Assembly (NCBI GenBank): GCA_902494515.1
Contig: CABUTS010000021.1
Location: forward strand, 1 to 37,272
DNA length: 37,272 bases
Direction: 5' to 3'
Source of the DNA: an uncultured Muribaculaceae bacterium
GTDB lineage: Bacteria; Bacteroidota; Bacteroidia; Bacteroidales; Muribaculaceae
The translations under genes were made by a program, and so were the position numbers. Shown here piece by piece: positions 15,553 to 22,983 of this stretch. How positions within the stretch are numbered: position 1 is the first letter of the stretch; every line of letters starts with the position of its first letter. A model generated the notes under the pieces. It did no database searches. It saw only the letters and a list, made by a program, of their open reading frames with translations, and had not been told where the DNA came from.

Positions 15553-16377
15553 CTACTGCCAGAACTGATGGAAGTGGTGGACGGGGCCGTGGCCGTGGCC
15601 GATGGCGTATGAGGCTCCGGCTTCGATGGCGGCGGCGATGTAGTCCTTGGCGTGACGGGCGGCGGCGTCGAGGCTCAGTCCCTGAGCCAGGAAGGCGGCG
15701 AAGGCCGAGGAGAGGGTGCAGCCGGTGCCGTGGGTGTTGTTGGTGAATACGCGCTCGGAGCGGAGCTCGGTCAGGGTGTCGTCCTCGCGGTTATAGAAGA
15801 TGTCAATCAGCTGATTGTCAGTGAGATGTCCGGCTTTAAGCAGCACGGAAGCACCGAGTTTACCGAGTTCGCGGGCGGCAGCGGGGAGCTCCTCCTGTCC
15901 GTTGATTTTGCGGCCTAACAGCAGCTCTGCCTCGGGGATATTCGGGGTGATGACGCGCGCGCGGGGAATCAGCACGTCGCGCAGGGTCGTCACCGCGTCA
16001 GCCTCGAGCAGCGGGTCGCCGGAGGTGGCAACCATCACCGGGTCGAGCACGATGTTGCGGATTTCGGGGTACTCGTCGAGGGTTTTGCGCACGGCGCGGA
16101 TCAGTTCCGCAGAGTGCAACATGCCGATTTTCACGGCGTCGGTGCCGATATCGTCGAGAATCGAGTGAATCTGTCCGACAACGAAGTCGGCGGGGATGGG
16201 GTGCACGCCGGTGACCCCGACGGTGTTTTCGTCGACCACCGCCACGATTGCGGAGGTAGCGAAACAGCCGTTAGCCGAAATCGCCTTGATGTCGGCCTGC
16301 ACGCCTGCGCCTCCGCTGGGATCGCTCCCGGCAATGGTCATCACGCGCTTGTATGTTTTTGTTTTTTTAGGTTCCAT
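15553..16377 (-). CDS. thiD: Hydroxymethylpyrimidine/phosphomethylpyrimidine kinase
   Basis: 274 aa, ribokinase-like fold. It phosphorylates HMP twice to HMP-PP, the pyrimidine half of thiamine. Motifs: VMTIAGSDPSGGAGVQADIK near the N-terminus, AVKIGML, VLDPVMVATSGDPLL, TPNIPEAELL, and the anion-hole/catalytic block NNTHGTGCTLSSAFAA. The His-rich end GHGHGPVHHFHQFW is common in Bacteroidales ThiD proteins. It is the last gene of the thiamine operon. With no thiC here, its substrate would come from HMP salvage or from TenA products. No clear terminator follows; the abiE dyad element lies about 45 bases beyond its stop codon. Confidence 0.95.
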   Translation of the reverse strand: MEPKKTKTYKRVMTIAGSDPSGGAGVQADIKAISANGCFATSAIVAVVDENTVGVTGVHPIPADFVVGQIHSILDDIGTDAVKIGMLHSAELIRAVRKTLDEYPEIRNIVLDPVMVATSGDPLLEADAVTTLRDVLIPRARVITPNIPEAELLLGRKINGQEELPAAARELGKLGASVLLKAGHLTDNQLIDIFYNREDDTLTELRSERVFTNNTHGTGCTLSSAFAAFLAQGLSLDAAARHAKDYIAAAIEAGASYAIGHGHGPVHHFHQFWQ

Positions 16378-16410
16378 TAATAGGTTGATTTACTTGACTT
16401 TGCGAAGGAT

Positions 16411-16427
16411 ACGTGCCAAAGGCACGT
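16411..16427 (-). promoter_or_regulatory. Hairpin between tenA and thiD
   Basis: A perfect 7-bp stem ACGTGCC / GGCACGT with a 3-base loop in the 73-base gap between tenA and thiD. There is no T-tract. It may be an RNA processing site or a dispersed intergenic element. Confidence 0.45.
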
Positions 16428-16450
16428 CCGTACGACTGGTTCTTTTATAC

Positions 16451-17095
16451 TTATACGGGCCAGGATTCCAGGCGGTAGGCGCTGTCCCAGAACATCCACT
16501 CCATGCGGGTGGCGGTTACGAACGCTTCGGTCATCTGACGGCGGATTTCGGGGGTAGTGGCTTCGGCTAATTCGTCGCAAATGTCGATTGCGCGGACCAC
16601 CGAGCGGGCGAAAGCTGCGTCACCGTAGGTCTCAATCCAGTGATAATAAGGATTTTCCTTGCTGCATCGCGCGAGAATGCTCTCCCCCACTTTCTGATAA
16701 ACCCAGAAACAGGGAAGCACCGATGCGGCCTCGACTTCGACCGGCGCGAGGGCTTTCGACGACTCGTAGGAGTTGTAAAGCAGGCAGGTCGGCGTCGGGC
16801 GCAATTCGCTGAGGTCCCGGCCTTTAAGGTAGAATTCGTGCAGGGCTTCCTCGATGGCGATTCCGTCGGAGGCATACTCTAAGAAGTCGCGCATCTGAGC
16901 CTGACGAGGCAAACGCGCAGCCACGTGGGTCAGCACCTTCACGTAGTTCGCCACATAAAGGGAGTCCTGCGAGATATAAAACATAAACCGTTCACGGTCA
17001 AGGGTTCCCGCGGCAAGTTCGCGCACGAACGGTTGTTCAAGTATCTGCCGGTAGACCGCTTCGGCGGCCTGCCAGGCTTCGTCGCTCCATTTCAT
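16451..17095 (-). CDS. tenA: Thiaminase II / aminopyrimidine aminohydrolase
   Basis: 214 aa, all-helical TenA fold. It hydrolyses aminomethyl-pyrimidine breakdown products of thiamine to HMP, feeding ThiD next door. Visible family features: WSDEAWQAAE at the start, FVRELAAGTLDRERFMFYI with the usual Q-D after it (SQDSLYVANY), HEFY, and in the C-terminal part YHWIETYGDAAF and the final MEWMFWDSAYRLE. The frame continues upstream to a TTG at 17101; the first ATG, 17095, gives the normal start MKWSDEAW. It lies between a methyltransferase gene and thiD in the riboswitch-controlled operon. Confidence 0.93.
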   Translation of the reverse strand: MKWSDEAWQAAEAVYRQILEQPFVRELAAGTLDRERFMFYISQDSLYVANYVKVLTHVAARLPRQAQMRDFLEYASDGIAIEEALHEFYLKGRDLSELRPTPTCLLYNSYESSKALAPVEVEAASVLPCFWVYQKVGESILARCSKENPYYHWIETYGDAAFARSVVRAIDICDELAEATTPEIRRQMTEAFVTATRMEWMFWDSAYRLESWPV

Positions 17096-17123
17096 TGTCA
17101 AAGCGTTGTTTTACCTACGTATA

Positions 17124-17822
17124 TCATTTATAGCCGATGACAGCGACATAGTCACCCTTGTCGGAGCCCTCGACAGGATCCTCAGCGCGGAGGTCGGACA
17201 TCAGGGGATGGGTGGTGAGGGTCTGCCAGCTTTCGAGGTCGCGGAATCCCGCGGCTTCCATCAGCGAGATTTTCTCGGCGGTGGTTCGCCAGTTGGCGGC
17301 CTTCACCAGCTCGATGGGGTAAGGATTCGGGGGATAGACCCCTTCGAGCAGCGGATGATTCCACGTGCCGAGCGCTTTGGCGAGGTTATACATTACCCCG
17401 TAGCCGCTCTCTTTGGGCACGTCGATGAGCACCACACGCCCCCCTGCGGGGAGCGAACGCCACGCCTTCTCCACCACCGATTTCAGGTCAGTGATGTAGC
17501 TGGGCGAACCGTTGAAAAGGATTGTGTCGTAGCGTCCGTCGCCGAAATCAGCGTCCTCGGCAGTGGCCGAAACGACGTTCAGTCCGCGCTTGCGGGCAAT
17601 TTCGGCCATGCCGTCGGCCGGCTCGACGCCGTCGGTGACGACAATTCCGAAATCCTCGCGAAGGATCTTCTCGAACAGACCGCTTCCACAGCCCACCGAC
17701 AGGATATTTTTGCTTCCGGCGAGCGTCCGGGCCACTAACCGCGCTTCAGAAAGGAGCACATTGGGGTTCTCGAGAAACCATGCGTCGTAGAGCGACGCAT
17801 ATTCGTCGAAACTTGACTTCAT
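17124..17822 (-). CDS. Class I SAM-dependent methyltransferase in the thiamine operon
   Basis: 232 aa. Motif I, ILSVGCGSGLFEKIL (about 40-54), is the SAM-binding Gly-rich loop. The acidic post-I residue lies in TDGVEPADGM; motif IV-like YDTILFNGSPSYI and GGRVVLIDVP follow. The substrate is unknown and methylation is not part of canonical thiamine synthesis. Its start codon overlaps the thiF stop by 4 bases (ATGA), and tenA follows 28 bases later, so it is translated as part of the thi operon. Possible roles are in salvage or detoxification of a thiamine-related compound, or it may be a passenger gene; I cannot choose between them. Confidence 0.82.
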   Translation of the reverse strand: MKSSFDEYASLYDAWFLENPNVLLSEARLVARTLAGSKNILSVGCGSGLFEKILREDFGIVVTDGVEPADGMAEIARKRGLNVVSATAEDADFGDGRYDTILFNGSPSYITDLKSVVEKAWRSLPAGGRVVLIDVPKESGYGVMYNLAKALGTWNHPLLEGVYPPNPYPIELVKAANWRTTAEKISLMEAAGFRDLESWQTLTTHPLMSDLRAEDPVEGSDKGDYVAVIGYK

Positions 17823-18508
17823 ATATCTAATACGTTGATTTGCAATGTAAAAAGGTTTATTTCCAGGAGACGTTCGGAAAGCAGTTCGCCGAAACCGCAG
17901 ATCAGTTTCATCACTTCAAGAGCCTGAAGCGCGCCGACGACGAAAGGCACAGGCGCAATCACTCCTGCGGCGGCAGCGGGCCGCGCCGAAAGTTCGCCGT
18001 CGTCGGGGAACAGGTCGCTGAACCGCTTTTTCCCGGGCAAAAAGGTGGAAACCAGACCGTTACACGGTCCGATTGAGCCGAAAATCCAGGGCTTCGACAG
18101 CCGCAGGCAGGTGCGGTCAATCAGATAGCGCGTGGCAAAGTTGTCGGTGCAGTCCACCACAAGGTCATACCGCCCGATTACAGCCTCGGCGTTTTCCTCC
18201 GTAAGTCCCTCGGTATAAAGCTCATAAGCAACCTCGGAGTTCAGCTCGCGGAGCCGCTCGGCGGCCATTGCGGCCTTCGGGCGGCCTACCCACGACTCGC
18301 GGTAAAGCAGCTGACGGTGGAGATTCGACAGCGACACTACATCGCGGTCGCAAAGCCCGAGACGCCCCACGCCGGCCCCGCCGAGCGACAGGCTCACCGG
18401 CGACCCGAGGCCCCCGAGTCCCACGATCAGCACCGCCGCATCGCGGAGCCGACGTTGTCCCTCCTCCCCGATTTCGGGAAGAAGAATCTGGCGCGAATAG
18501 CGTTCCAT
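17819..18508 (-). CDS. thiF: ThiF/MoeB-type E1-like adenylyltransferase for ThiS
   Basis: 229 aa. It adenylates the C-terminal glycine of ThiS before sulfur transfer. Seen: RYSRQILLPEIG at the N-terminus (conserved arginine finger), nucleotide-binding VLIVGLGGLGSP, CDRDVVSLSNLHRQLLY, and VDCTDNFATRYL. In the region where ThiF/MoeB enzymes usually have a Cys (CxEAGV-type), this protein reads RPAAAAGVIAP. It ends at about the residue where a zinc-binding CxxC tail would begin. It is therefore short and lacks the expected zinc cysteines, although the adenylation core is intact. Its start lies 4 bases after the thiH stop. Confidence 0.92.
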   Translation of the reverse strand: MERYSRQILLPEIGEEGQRRLRDAAVLIVGLGGLGSPVSLSLGGAGVGRLGLCDRDVVSLSNLHRQLLYRESWVGRPKAAMAAERLRELNSEVAYELYTEGLTEENAEAVIGRYDLVVDCTDNFATRYLIDRTCLRLSKPWIFGSIGPCNGLVSTFLPGKKRFSDLFPDDGELSARPAAAAGVIAPVPFVVGALQALEVMKLICGFGELLSERLLEINLFTLQINVLDI

Positions 18509-18512
18509 GGGG

Positions 18513-19622
18513 TCAGTCCATCACCTTGTCCCAGTCCTTCCAAACCGGCTCACAGCCGTTGCGGCGGATAGCCTCGGCAACCTCGTGGGGTGTGCGCTCA
18601 TCGCTGACTGCGAACTGTTCAAGTGACTGAGGATAAGTGTAATAGCCACCCGGATCGGTCTTGGAGCCGGCGCTCAGCGACGTTGCGCCGAGACTCAGCA
18701 TCCGGTCGCGGAAATCGGGACGCTCGCGGGTGGAATAGGAGATGTCGACGTCGTGGTCGAAGATACGGAAGGCGAAGGTCGCCTGTGCCAGTTCGCGGTC
18801 CGACATAACCACGTTCGGCTGGAAACCGCCTGCTGCCGGACGCATGCGCGGGAAGTTCACACTGTAGCGTGTGCGCCAGTAGTTTTTGCGGAGATAGCGC
18901 AGATGCAGCGCCATCATAGTGATGTCGGTGCGCCAGTCCTCGAGGCCAATCAACACACCCATGCCGATTTTGTGGAGTCCGGCCTGACCCATACGGTCGA
19001 AACCGTTGACGCGCCATTCGAAGTTCGACTTCATCCCGGCGGGGTGATAGACCTTGTATTTCTCGCGATGGTAGGTTTCCTGGAAGCATACCACGCCGTT
19101 GAGACCCGAATGGGTCAGGCGCTCGTAATCTTCAGCCGACAGGGGCATTACCTCCATCGTCAGGTTATTGAAATAGGGGCGGCAGACGCGCAGCGCCTGC
19201 TCGAGGTAGTCGGTTCCGGCCACCCGGGGATTCTCGCCGGTGACCAGCAGCAGGTTCTCGAACGGAGCGAGGCGGCGGATGGCCTTACACTCGTCCTCGA
19301 TCTGCTCCATCGTGAGCACCACACGGTCGAATTTGTTGTGGCGGTTGAAACCGCAGTAAACGCAGGAGTTCGTGCAGGAGTTGGTGATATACATGGGGAT
19401 GTACATCGAGACAGTTTTGCCGAAACGCTCGCGGGTGTATTTGCGGCTGAGGACTGCCATCTGCTCCAGATACGGCTCTGCGGCCGGGGAAATCAGGGCC
19501 ATGAAGTCGTCGAGGTCGAGGTGACGCTTAGCCAGCGCCCGCTCGACGTCGGCTGCCGTTTTCGAGGCAATCCGGGCCGTGGTTTCATCCCAGTCGTAAT
19601 TCAGTAATACGTCTGAAAACAT
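18513..19622 (-). CDS. thiH: 2-iminoacetate synthase (tyrosine lyase)
   Basis: 369 aa radical-SAM enzyme that splits tyrosine to dehydroglycine for the thiazole ring. The [4Fe-4S] motif CTNSCVYC lies in the run YITNSCTNSCVYCGFNRHNK, the exact CxxxCxxC of the family. Also seen: LLVTGENPRVAG, FQETYHREKYKVYHPAGMK and GLEDWRTDITMMALHL, all characteristic of ThiH. Length is normal. It works with ThiG and ThiS-thiocarboxylate, both encoded upstream in the same operon. The route requires no oxygen, consistent with an anaerobe. Confidence 0.96.
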   Translation of the reverse strand: MFSDVLLNYDWDETTARIASKTAADVERALAKRHLDLDDFMALISPAAEPYLEQMAVLSRKYTRERFGKTVSMYIPMYITNSCTNSCVYCGFNRHNKFDRVVLTMEQIEDECKAIRRLAPFENLLLVTGENPRVAGTDYLEQALRVCRPYFNNLTMEVMPLSAEDYERLTHSGLNGVVCFQETYHREKYKVYHPAGMKSNFEWRVNGFDRMGQAGLHKIGMGVLIGLEDWRTDITMMALHLRYLRKNYWRTRYSVNFPRMRPAAGGFQPNVVMSDRELAQATFAFRIFDHDVDISYSTRERPDFRDRMLSLGATSLSAGSKTDPGGYYTYPQSLEQFAVSDERTPHEVAEAIRRNGCEPVWKDWDKVMD

Positions 19623-19651
19623 TATATATTCGGGGTAACTTTTATATCGGT

Positions 19652-19684
19652 CCGCAGGGATGCAACTTTTACGCGTCCCTGCGG
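19652..19684 (-). promoter_or_regulatory. Hairpin between thiG and thiH
   Basis: A perfect 9-bp stem CCGCAGGGA / TCCCTGCGG with a 15-base loop in the 72-base thiG-thiH gap. No T-run follows in the direction of transcription. It may stabilise or process the mRNA and set different levels of upstream and downstream genes. Confidence 0.55.
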
Positions 19685-19694
19685 CAAGTCTTTA

Positions 19695-20462
19695 TTAATC
19701 CAGAAATGCGGTCAGGGGGCTGCTGGCGACAGCGAAGGTCGAGCGGCCGCCGAGCCCGGCTTCGTATGCCTCGCGTCCGGCGATGACAGCTTTGTCGAAA
19801 GCCTGAGCCATCCTGACGGGGTCTCCGGCGACGGCGATAGCGGTATTGACGAGCACTGCGTCGGCACCCATCTCCATGGCCTCGGCAGCGTGCGACGGGG
19901 CGCCGAGACCGGCGTCAACAACCACCGGCACGCGGCTTTCTTCGATGATGATTTCCAGCAAGTCGGGCACCACGATACCTTTGTTGGTGCCGATCGGGGC
20001 GCCGAGGGGCATCACGGCGGCGGTGCCGACATCCTCGAGGCGTTTGCATAGCACGGGGTCGGCCTGGATATACGGCAACACGATAAAGCCCTGTTTTACA
20101 AGTTCTTCGGTTGCTTTCAAGGTCTCAATCGGGTCGGGAAGCAGGTATTTGGGATCAGGGTGGATTTCGAGTTTGATGAAGTCCGTACCAAATGCCTCGC
20201 GGGCGAGCTGGGCCACGAGGATTGCCTCCTCGGCGTTGCGGGCGCCGGAGGTGTTGGGCAGAAGCTGTACGTCGGGACGGAGGATGTGGCGGAGCATGTC
20301 GTCCTCATGGTTGGCGGTGTCGATTCGTTTCAGGGCAACGGTCACCATCTGCGACCCGGAAGCGGCTATCGCTTTGCTCATCAGCTCGTTGGAGCTGAAT
20401 TTGCCGGTTCCTACGAAAAGGCGGCTGCTGAATTCACGGCCACCGATAATCAGTTTTTCCAT
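19695..20462 (-). CDS. thiG: Thiazole synthase
   Basis: 255 aa TIM-barrel enzyme that joins 1-deoxyxylulose phosphate, dehydroglycine and the ThiS thiocarboxylate into thiazole phosphate. Recognisable: LFVGTGKFSSNELM near the start, the VTVALKRID strand with the imine-forming lysine region, LLPNTSGARNAEEA, KLEIHPDPKYLLPD, and VVDAGLGAPSHAAEAMEMGADAVLVNTAIA in the phosphate-binding part (read in two blocks). Length is normal. It lies between the TenI-ThiE fusion and thiH. Confidence 0.97.
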   Translation of the reverse strand: MEKLIIGGREFSSRLFVGTGKFSSNELMSKAIAASGSQMVTVALKRIDTANHEDDMLRHILRPDVQLLPNTSGARNAEEAILVAQLAREAFGTDFIKLEIHPDPKYLLPDPIETLKATEELVKQGFIVLPYIQADPVLCKRLEDVGTAAVMPLGAPIGTNKGIVVPDLLEIIIEESRVPVVVDAGLGAPSHAAEAMEMGADAVLVNTAIAVAGDPVRMAQAFDKAVIAGREAYEAGLGGRSTFAVASSPLTAFLD

Positions 20463-20504
20463 AGTGAAAATTCTATTCTTTATCGGCCGGATACTACTTA
20501 AGGG

Positions 20505-21647
20505 TTATTCCGACCAGAGTTTTATTATTTCCTGTGTTGTTTTTTCGGGATTCTCCGACCGGAGGATCAGGCCGGAGACAGCCACACCGCTGACGCCGGT
20601 TTTCCGGAGCGCCTCGAGGTCATCAAGAAGAATTCCGCCGATGGCGACCACCGGCAGCGTCATCTTCTCCTCCTGGAAACGAGCCATCAGTCTGCCATAT
20701 CCTTCGATTCCGAGAATCGGGGCGAGCCCCTTCTTGGTGGTGGTGAAGCGATACGGCCCGACACCGAGGTAATCTGCGCCGGCAGTCCAGGCTTTCAGCG
20801 CGTCGTCGGCCGTATTGGCCGTTGCGCCGATAATCGTCTCATCGCCAAGCAGATGGCGCGCTTCGTCGACCGGCATATCGTTCTTGCCGAGATGCACGCC
20901 GTCGGCGCCAAGGGGTTTCACCAGCGCCACACGGTCGTCGAAAATCACCGTCGCGCCGTACTTGCGACAGAGCGGCACGACCTTGCGGGCCTCTGCGGTG
21001 AATTCCTCGTCCGGGACATCCTTCATCCTCAGCTGCACCCACCGGCAGCCGCCGCGAAGCACCGCCTCGAGGCCTTCGGCACTCGGGGTAATATATTGTA
21101 ACTCAAAGTTTTTCATCATTTTTGCAATTTCCCAGGCCTCGGAAAGCATAGCGGCGCCTCCGAAGCCCACATTTTCAAGAGCTTTAAAGTGCATTTTCCG
21201 CACCCCGCCGAGGGCGTAGACCTTATGCAGCGGCAAACCGCTGGCGGCTAACTCCTTGAGGTTAAATTTACTCCTGTATCCCGGCTTCGATATGCTGTCA
21301 AAAATCGGGCTGAGCGTCAGATAATCAAGGTTCTGATACCGGGCCACCTCCTCCAGGGTGTGACAGCTGCGGCTGACCGACCCACGCCAATTGGCCGGCG
21401 GTTCGGGGTTACGCGAGTTGAGGTGCACACCGCCGACGCCATAGCGTTCGGCCAGCTCGAAATGGTCGTGAAGCGACAGCCGACTACGGTAGCATGCCGG
21501 AATCTGTTCCAGAAGCGCTGCGGTTTCCGCCGCCGAGGCCTGCGGCTTGCGTATATGCACACGCTCCCAGCCGGCATCAATCAGCCGGCAGACAGCAGCC
21601 GCCTCTCCCGTCCAGAATTCCTGACGGGTAATTGCCAGAAGCTTCAT
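20505..21647 (-). CDS. thiE: Two-domain TenI-like/ThiE thiamine-phosphate synthase fusion
   Basis: 380 aa, about twice the length of one ThiE. Residues 1-175 form a first TIM barrel of TenI type: VHIRKPQ, LSLHDHFELAERYGVGGVHLN, TLSPIFDSISKPGY and VYALGGV, without the full ThiE catalytic set. Residues about 187-380 form a canonical ThiE: VQLRMKD, VIFDDRVALVKPLGADGVHL, GKNDMPVDEA, YLGVGPYRFTTTKKG and VVAIGGI. ThiE couples HMP-PP to thiazole phosphate; TenI in Bacillus is a thiazole tautomerase acting just before it, so the fusion may channel that step. The frame is continuous through the junction (around EIAKMMKNFE). The start overlaps the thiS stop by one base. Confidence 0.92.
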   Translation of the reverse strand: MKLLAITRQEFWTGEAAAVCRLIDAGWERVHIRKPQASAAETAALLEQIPACYRSRLSLHDHFELAERYGVGGVHLNSRNPEPPANWRGSVSRSCHTLEEVARYQNLDYLTLSPIFDSISKPGYRSKFNLKELAASGLPLHKVYALGGVRKMHFKALENVGFGGAAMLSEAWEIAKMMKNFELQYITPSAEGLEAVLRGGCRWVQLRMKDVPDEEFTAEARKVVPLCRKYGATVIFDDRVALVKPLGADGVHLGKNDMPVDEARHLLGDETIIGATANTADDALKAWTAGADYLGVGPYRFTTTKKGLAPILGIEGYGRLMARFQEEKMTLPVVAIGGILLDDLEALRKTGVSGVAVSGLILRSENPEKTTQEIIKLWSE

Positions 21648-21850
21648 CAGCCTCCGCAGACAGCGGTGATTACGGTTACATTATCTCCCTCGGAAAGCGC
21701 CGTCGCATCCCAGTCGGCCTTGCGCACAACCTTTCCGTTCACAGCCACGGCCACACCGACCGTAGGCAATCCATTGACTTTCAACAACTCAGCCACCGAC
21801 AGCGCCGGGGCCTCGGTGACAAATTCCTTTCGATTCAGTAATACTTTCAT
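21647..21850 (-). CDS. thiS: Sulfur-carrier protein ThiS
   Basis: 67 aa ubiquitin-fold carrier ending in the required Gly-Gly (ITAVCGG). The C-terminal glycine is adenylated by ThiF and turned into a thiocarboxylate that donates sulfur to ThiG. VLLNRKEFVTE, GLPTVGVAVAVNGKVV and LSEGDNVTVI are family landmarks. It is the first gene of the operon; its ribosome-binding AGGAG lies at the 3' edge of the TPP riboswitch, 5 bases or so before the start. Confidence 0.95.
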   Translation of the reverse strand: MKVLLNRKEFVTEAPALSVAELLKVNGLPTVGVAVAVNGKVVRKADWDATALSEGDNVTVITAVCGG

Positions 21851-21854
21851 TTTT

Positions 21855-21930
21855 CACTCCTTTCGGCGGCATTACCCGCATCAAGTTCATAGGGTTTATT
21901 CTCAGCCGGTCCTCCCGGCACCCCTTTCAC
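21855..21930 (-). promoter_or_regulatory. TPP riboswitch (THI-box)
   Basis: On the minus strand the leader reads GGGGTGCC, then CTGAGA, then ACCC, GAACTTGATG and GGGTAATGCC, ending GCCGAAAGGAGTG. These are the conserved joining regions of the thiamine-pyrophosphate aptamer in the right order and spacing. The ribosome-binding site of thiS is the last part of the element, so ligand binding probably blocks translation initiation. I see no separate terminator hairpin. Confidence 0.93.
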
Positions 21931-21988
21931 GGCCACATTGCCCCGCAGCCGCCTCAGCAGCCAGCAACGCAGTTGCCGTTGTTCCCTG

Positions 21989-22020
21989 CAAAGATAAACA
22001 TTCCCGCCAAAATCTCCAAA
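21989..22020 (-). promoter_or_regulatory. Promoter of the thiamine operon
   Basis: On the minus strand TTTG (22020-22017), exactly 20 bases, then TATCTTTG (21996-21989): a perfect Bacteroidetes housekeeping promoter. It lies about 60 bases ahead of the riboswitch. Confidence 0.85.
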
Positions 22021-22084
22021 CATTCCGTAAAAAAATTATTTCCGCTTCATATCCAAAAACATATCAAAAGTCCGATTTTTTATC

Positions 22085-22092
22085 TATATTTG
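22085..22092 (+). promoter_or_regulatory. -7 element before the PH-domain gene
   Basis: TATATTTG, about 110 bases before the start codon at 22206. It is divergent from the thiamine promoter; no good -33 box is seen. Confidence 0.4.
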
Positions 22093-22205
22093 CGGAATAA
22101 TCAACGACACCTTTCTGAAGTCAAATGGTATCTCAATAACTGCTCCCTTAAAAAAGAACTGGTTATGATTGTCTTTACTCAACTAATGGATAATCAGTAT
22201 ACATA

Positions 22206-22712
22206 ATGAAAGAGAAATGTTTGAAAAAGAGTGTAGAGCTCAGCTCATATTGCTGGGTGGTTTCGGCGCTGGTAACGGCGTTGCTGTGCGGTATTTGCGT
22301 TTACATTGCCAGTCAGCCGGATAGCTTTTGGGGCATGGTGGCGATGGCAGTGATAATAGTGCCGATGTTACTGTCAACGCTGCTTTATATGCCATTGTCG
22401 ATTTCAGTCGACAGTCGTAGTCTGAATATTAACCGGATACTGCGAACCAAAAGCATCCCGACGGCTGAAATTGCTGCGGTGCGGCTCTGCCCACCCACTA
22501 TGGGGGCAATCAGAATCTGCGGCTGCGGCGGTTTCTTCGGCTGGTACGGATGGTTCCACGAGAAGGATCTCGGGAAATACTTCGCCTACTACGGCAAAGC
22601 ATCCGACTGTTTCCTTATCACGCTTAAAGATGGCCGGAAATATATGCTCGGCTGCAAGGATGCGCCCGAAATGGTTAGCGAAATCAAGCAGCTCGCCGGC
22701 CTCGGAGAGTAA
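22206..22712 (+). CDS. Membrane protein with bacterial PH-like domain
   Basis: 168 aa. Two hydrophobic helices (about 15-35 and 41-64, WVVSALVTALLCGICVYIA and MVAMAVIIVPMLLSTLLYM) precede a bPH-type beta domain with LSISVDSRSLNI, SIPTAEIAAVRL and FLITLKDGRKYML, the strand pattern of bacterial PH proteins. The second half contains an unusual GCGGFFGWYGWF turn, common in this group. Function is unknown; such domains sit at the inner face of the membrane. It is divergent from the thiamine operon and followed by a 490-base gap with repeats. Confidence 0.75.
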   Translation: MKEKCLKKSVELSSYCWVVSALVTALLCGICVYIASQPDSFWGMVAMAVIIVPMLLSTLLYMPLSISVDSRSLNINRILRTKSIPTAEIAAVRLCPPTMGAIRICGCGGFFGWYGWFHEKDLGKYFAYYGKASDCFLITLKDGRKYMLGCKDAPEMVSEIKQLAGLGE

Positions 22713-22726
22713 CAGATTCCCCCTCT

Positions 22727-22845
22727 AAATTTGGGGGAGAGTGACAAAATCAGCCATTCAAATTTGGGGGAGAGTGACAAAATCGGCCATTTAAATTTGG
22801 GGGAGAGTGACAAAAACAGCAAAATAAATTTGGGGGAGAGTGACA
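22727..22845. repeat. Four 33-bp tandem repeats
   Basis: The 20-base core AAATTTGGGGGAGAGTGACA starts at 22727, 22760, 22793 and 22826, exactly 33 bases apart. The 13 bases between cores vary (two are near-identical, one diverged). The plus-strand frame reads NLGESDK-type 11-residue units and the minus strand SLSPKF-type units, but neither frame has convincing start or coding support. Confidence 0.9.
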
Positions 22846-22899
22846 TCTTAAGCTCCTTTGCGCTAAAAATCAACAGCTTACGCATTTTGCGATTTTTCC

Positions 22900-22923
22900 G
22901 ATGAAATTAATGGGAATTTCATC
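22900..22923. repeat. 9-bp inverted repeat
   Basis: GATGAAATT at 22900-22908 and AATTTCATC at 22915-22923 with a 6-base loop. The purpose is unknown; it is 30 bases ahead of a larger perfect dyad. Confidence 0.6.
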
Positions 22924-22953
22924 TATCTTCCGTGCAGCGCCAGAACCCAACTT

Positions 22954-22983
22954 GACCATTTTGCTGACGTCAGCAAAATGGTC
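22954..22983. repeat. Perfect 30-bp palindrome
   Basis: GACCATTTTGCTGAC at 22954-22968 is followed immediately by its exact complement at 22969-22983, with no spacer. No T-run follows on either side, so it does not look like an intrinsic terminator. The remainder of the gap 22984-23146 holds nothing I can support apart from the next promoter. Confidence 0.85.

Noticed and set aside
21973..22206. A 77-codon plus-strand frame overlapping the thiamine promoter.
   Set aside because: It covers the divergent promoter region and riboswitch leader on the other strand and has no family features.
22727..22845. Regular repeats considered as a CRISPR array.
   Set aside because: Cores are 20 bases with 13-base, partly identical spacers, too short for CRISPR. 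No cas genes or leader are present.
22589..22885. Minus-strand frame with SLSPKF repeats as a gene.
   Set aside because: It overlaps the end of the PH-domain gene on the opposite strand. The repeats are open in both strands because the unit length is a multiple of three.
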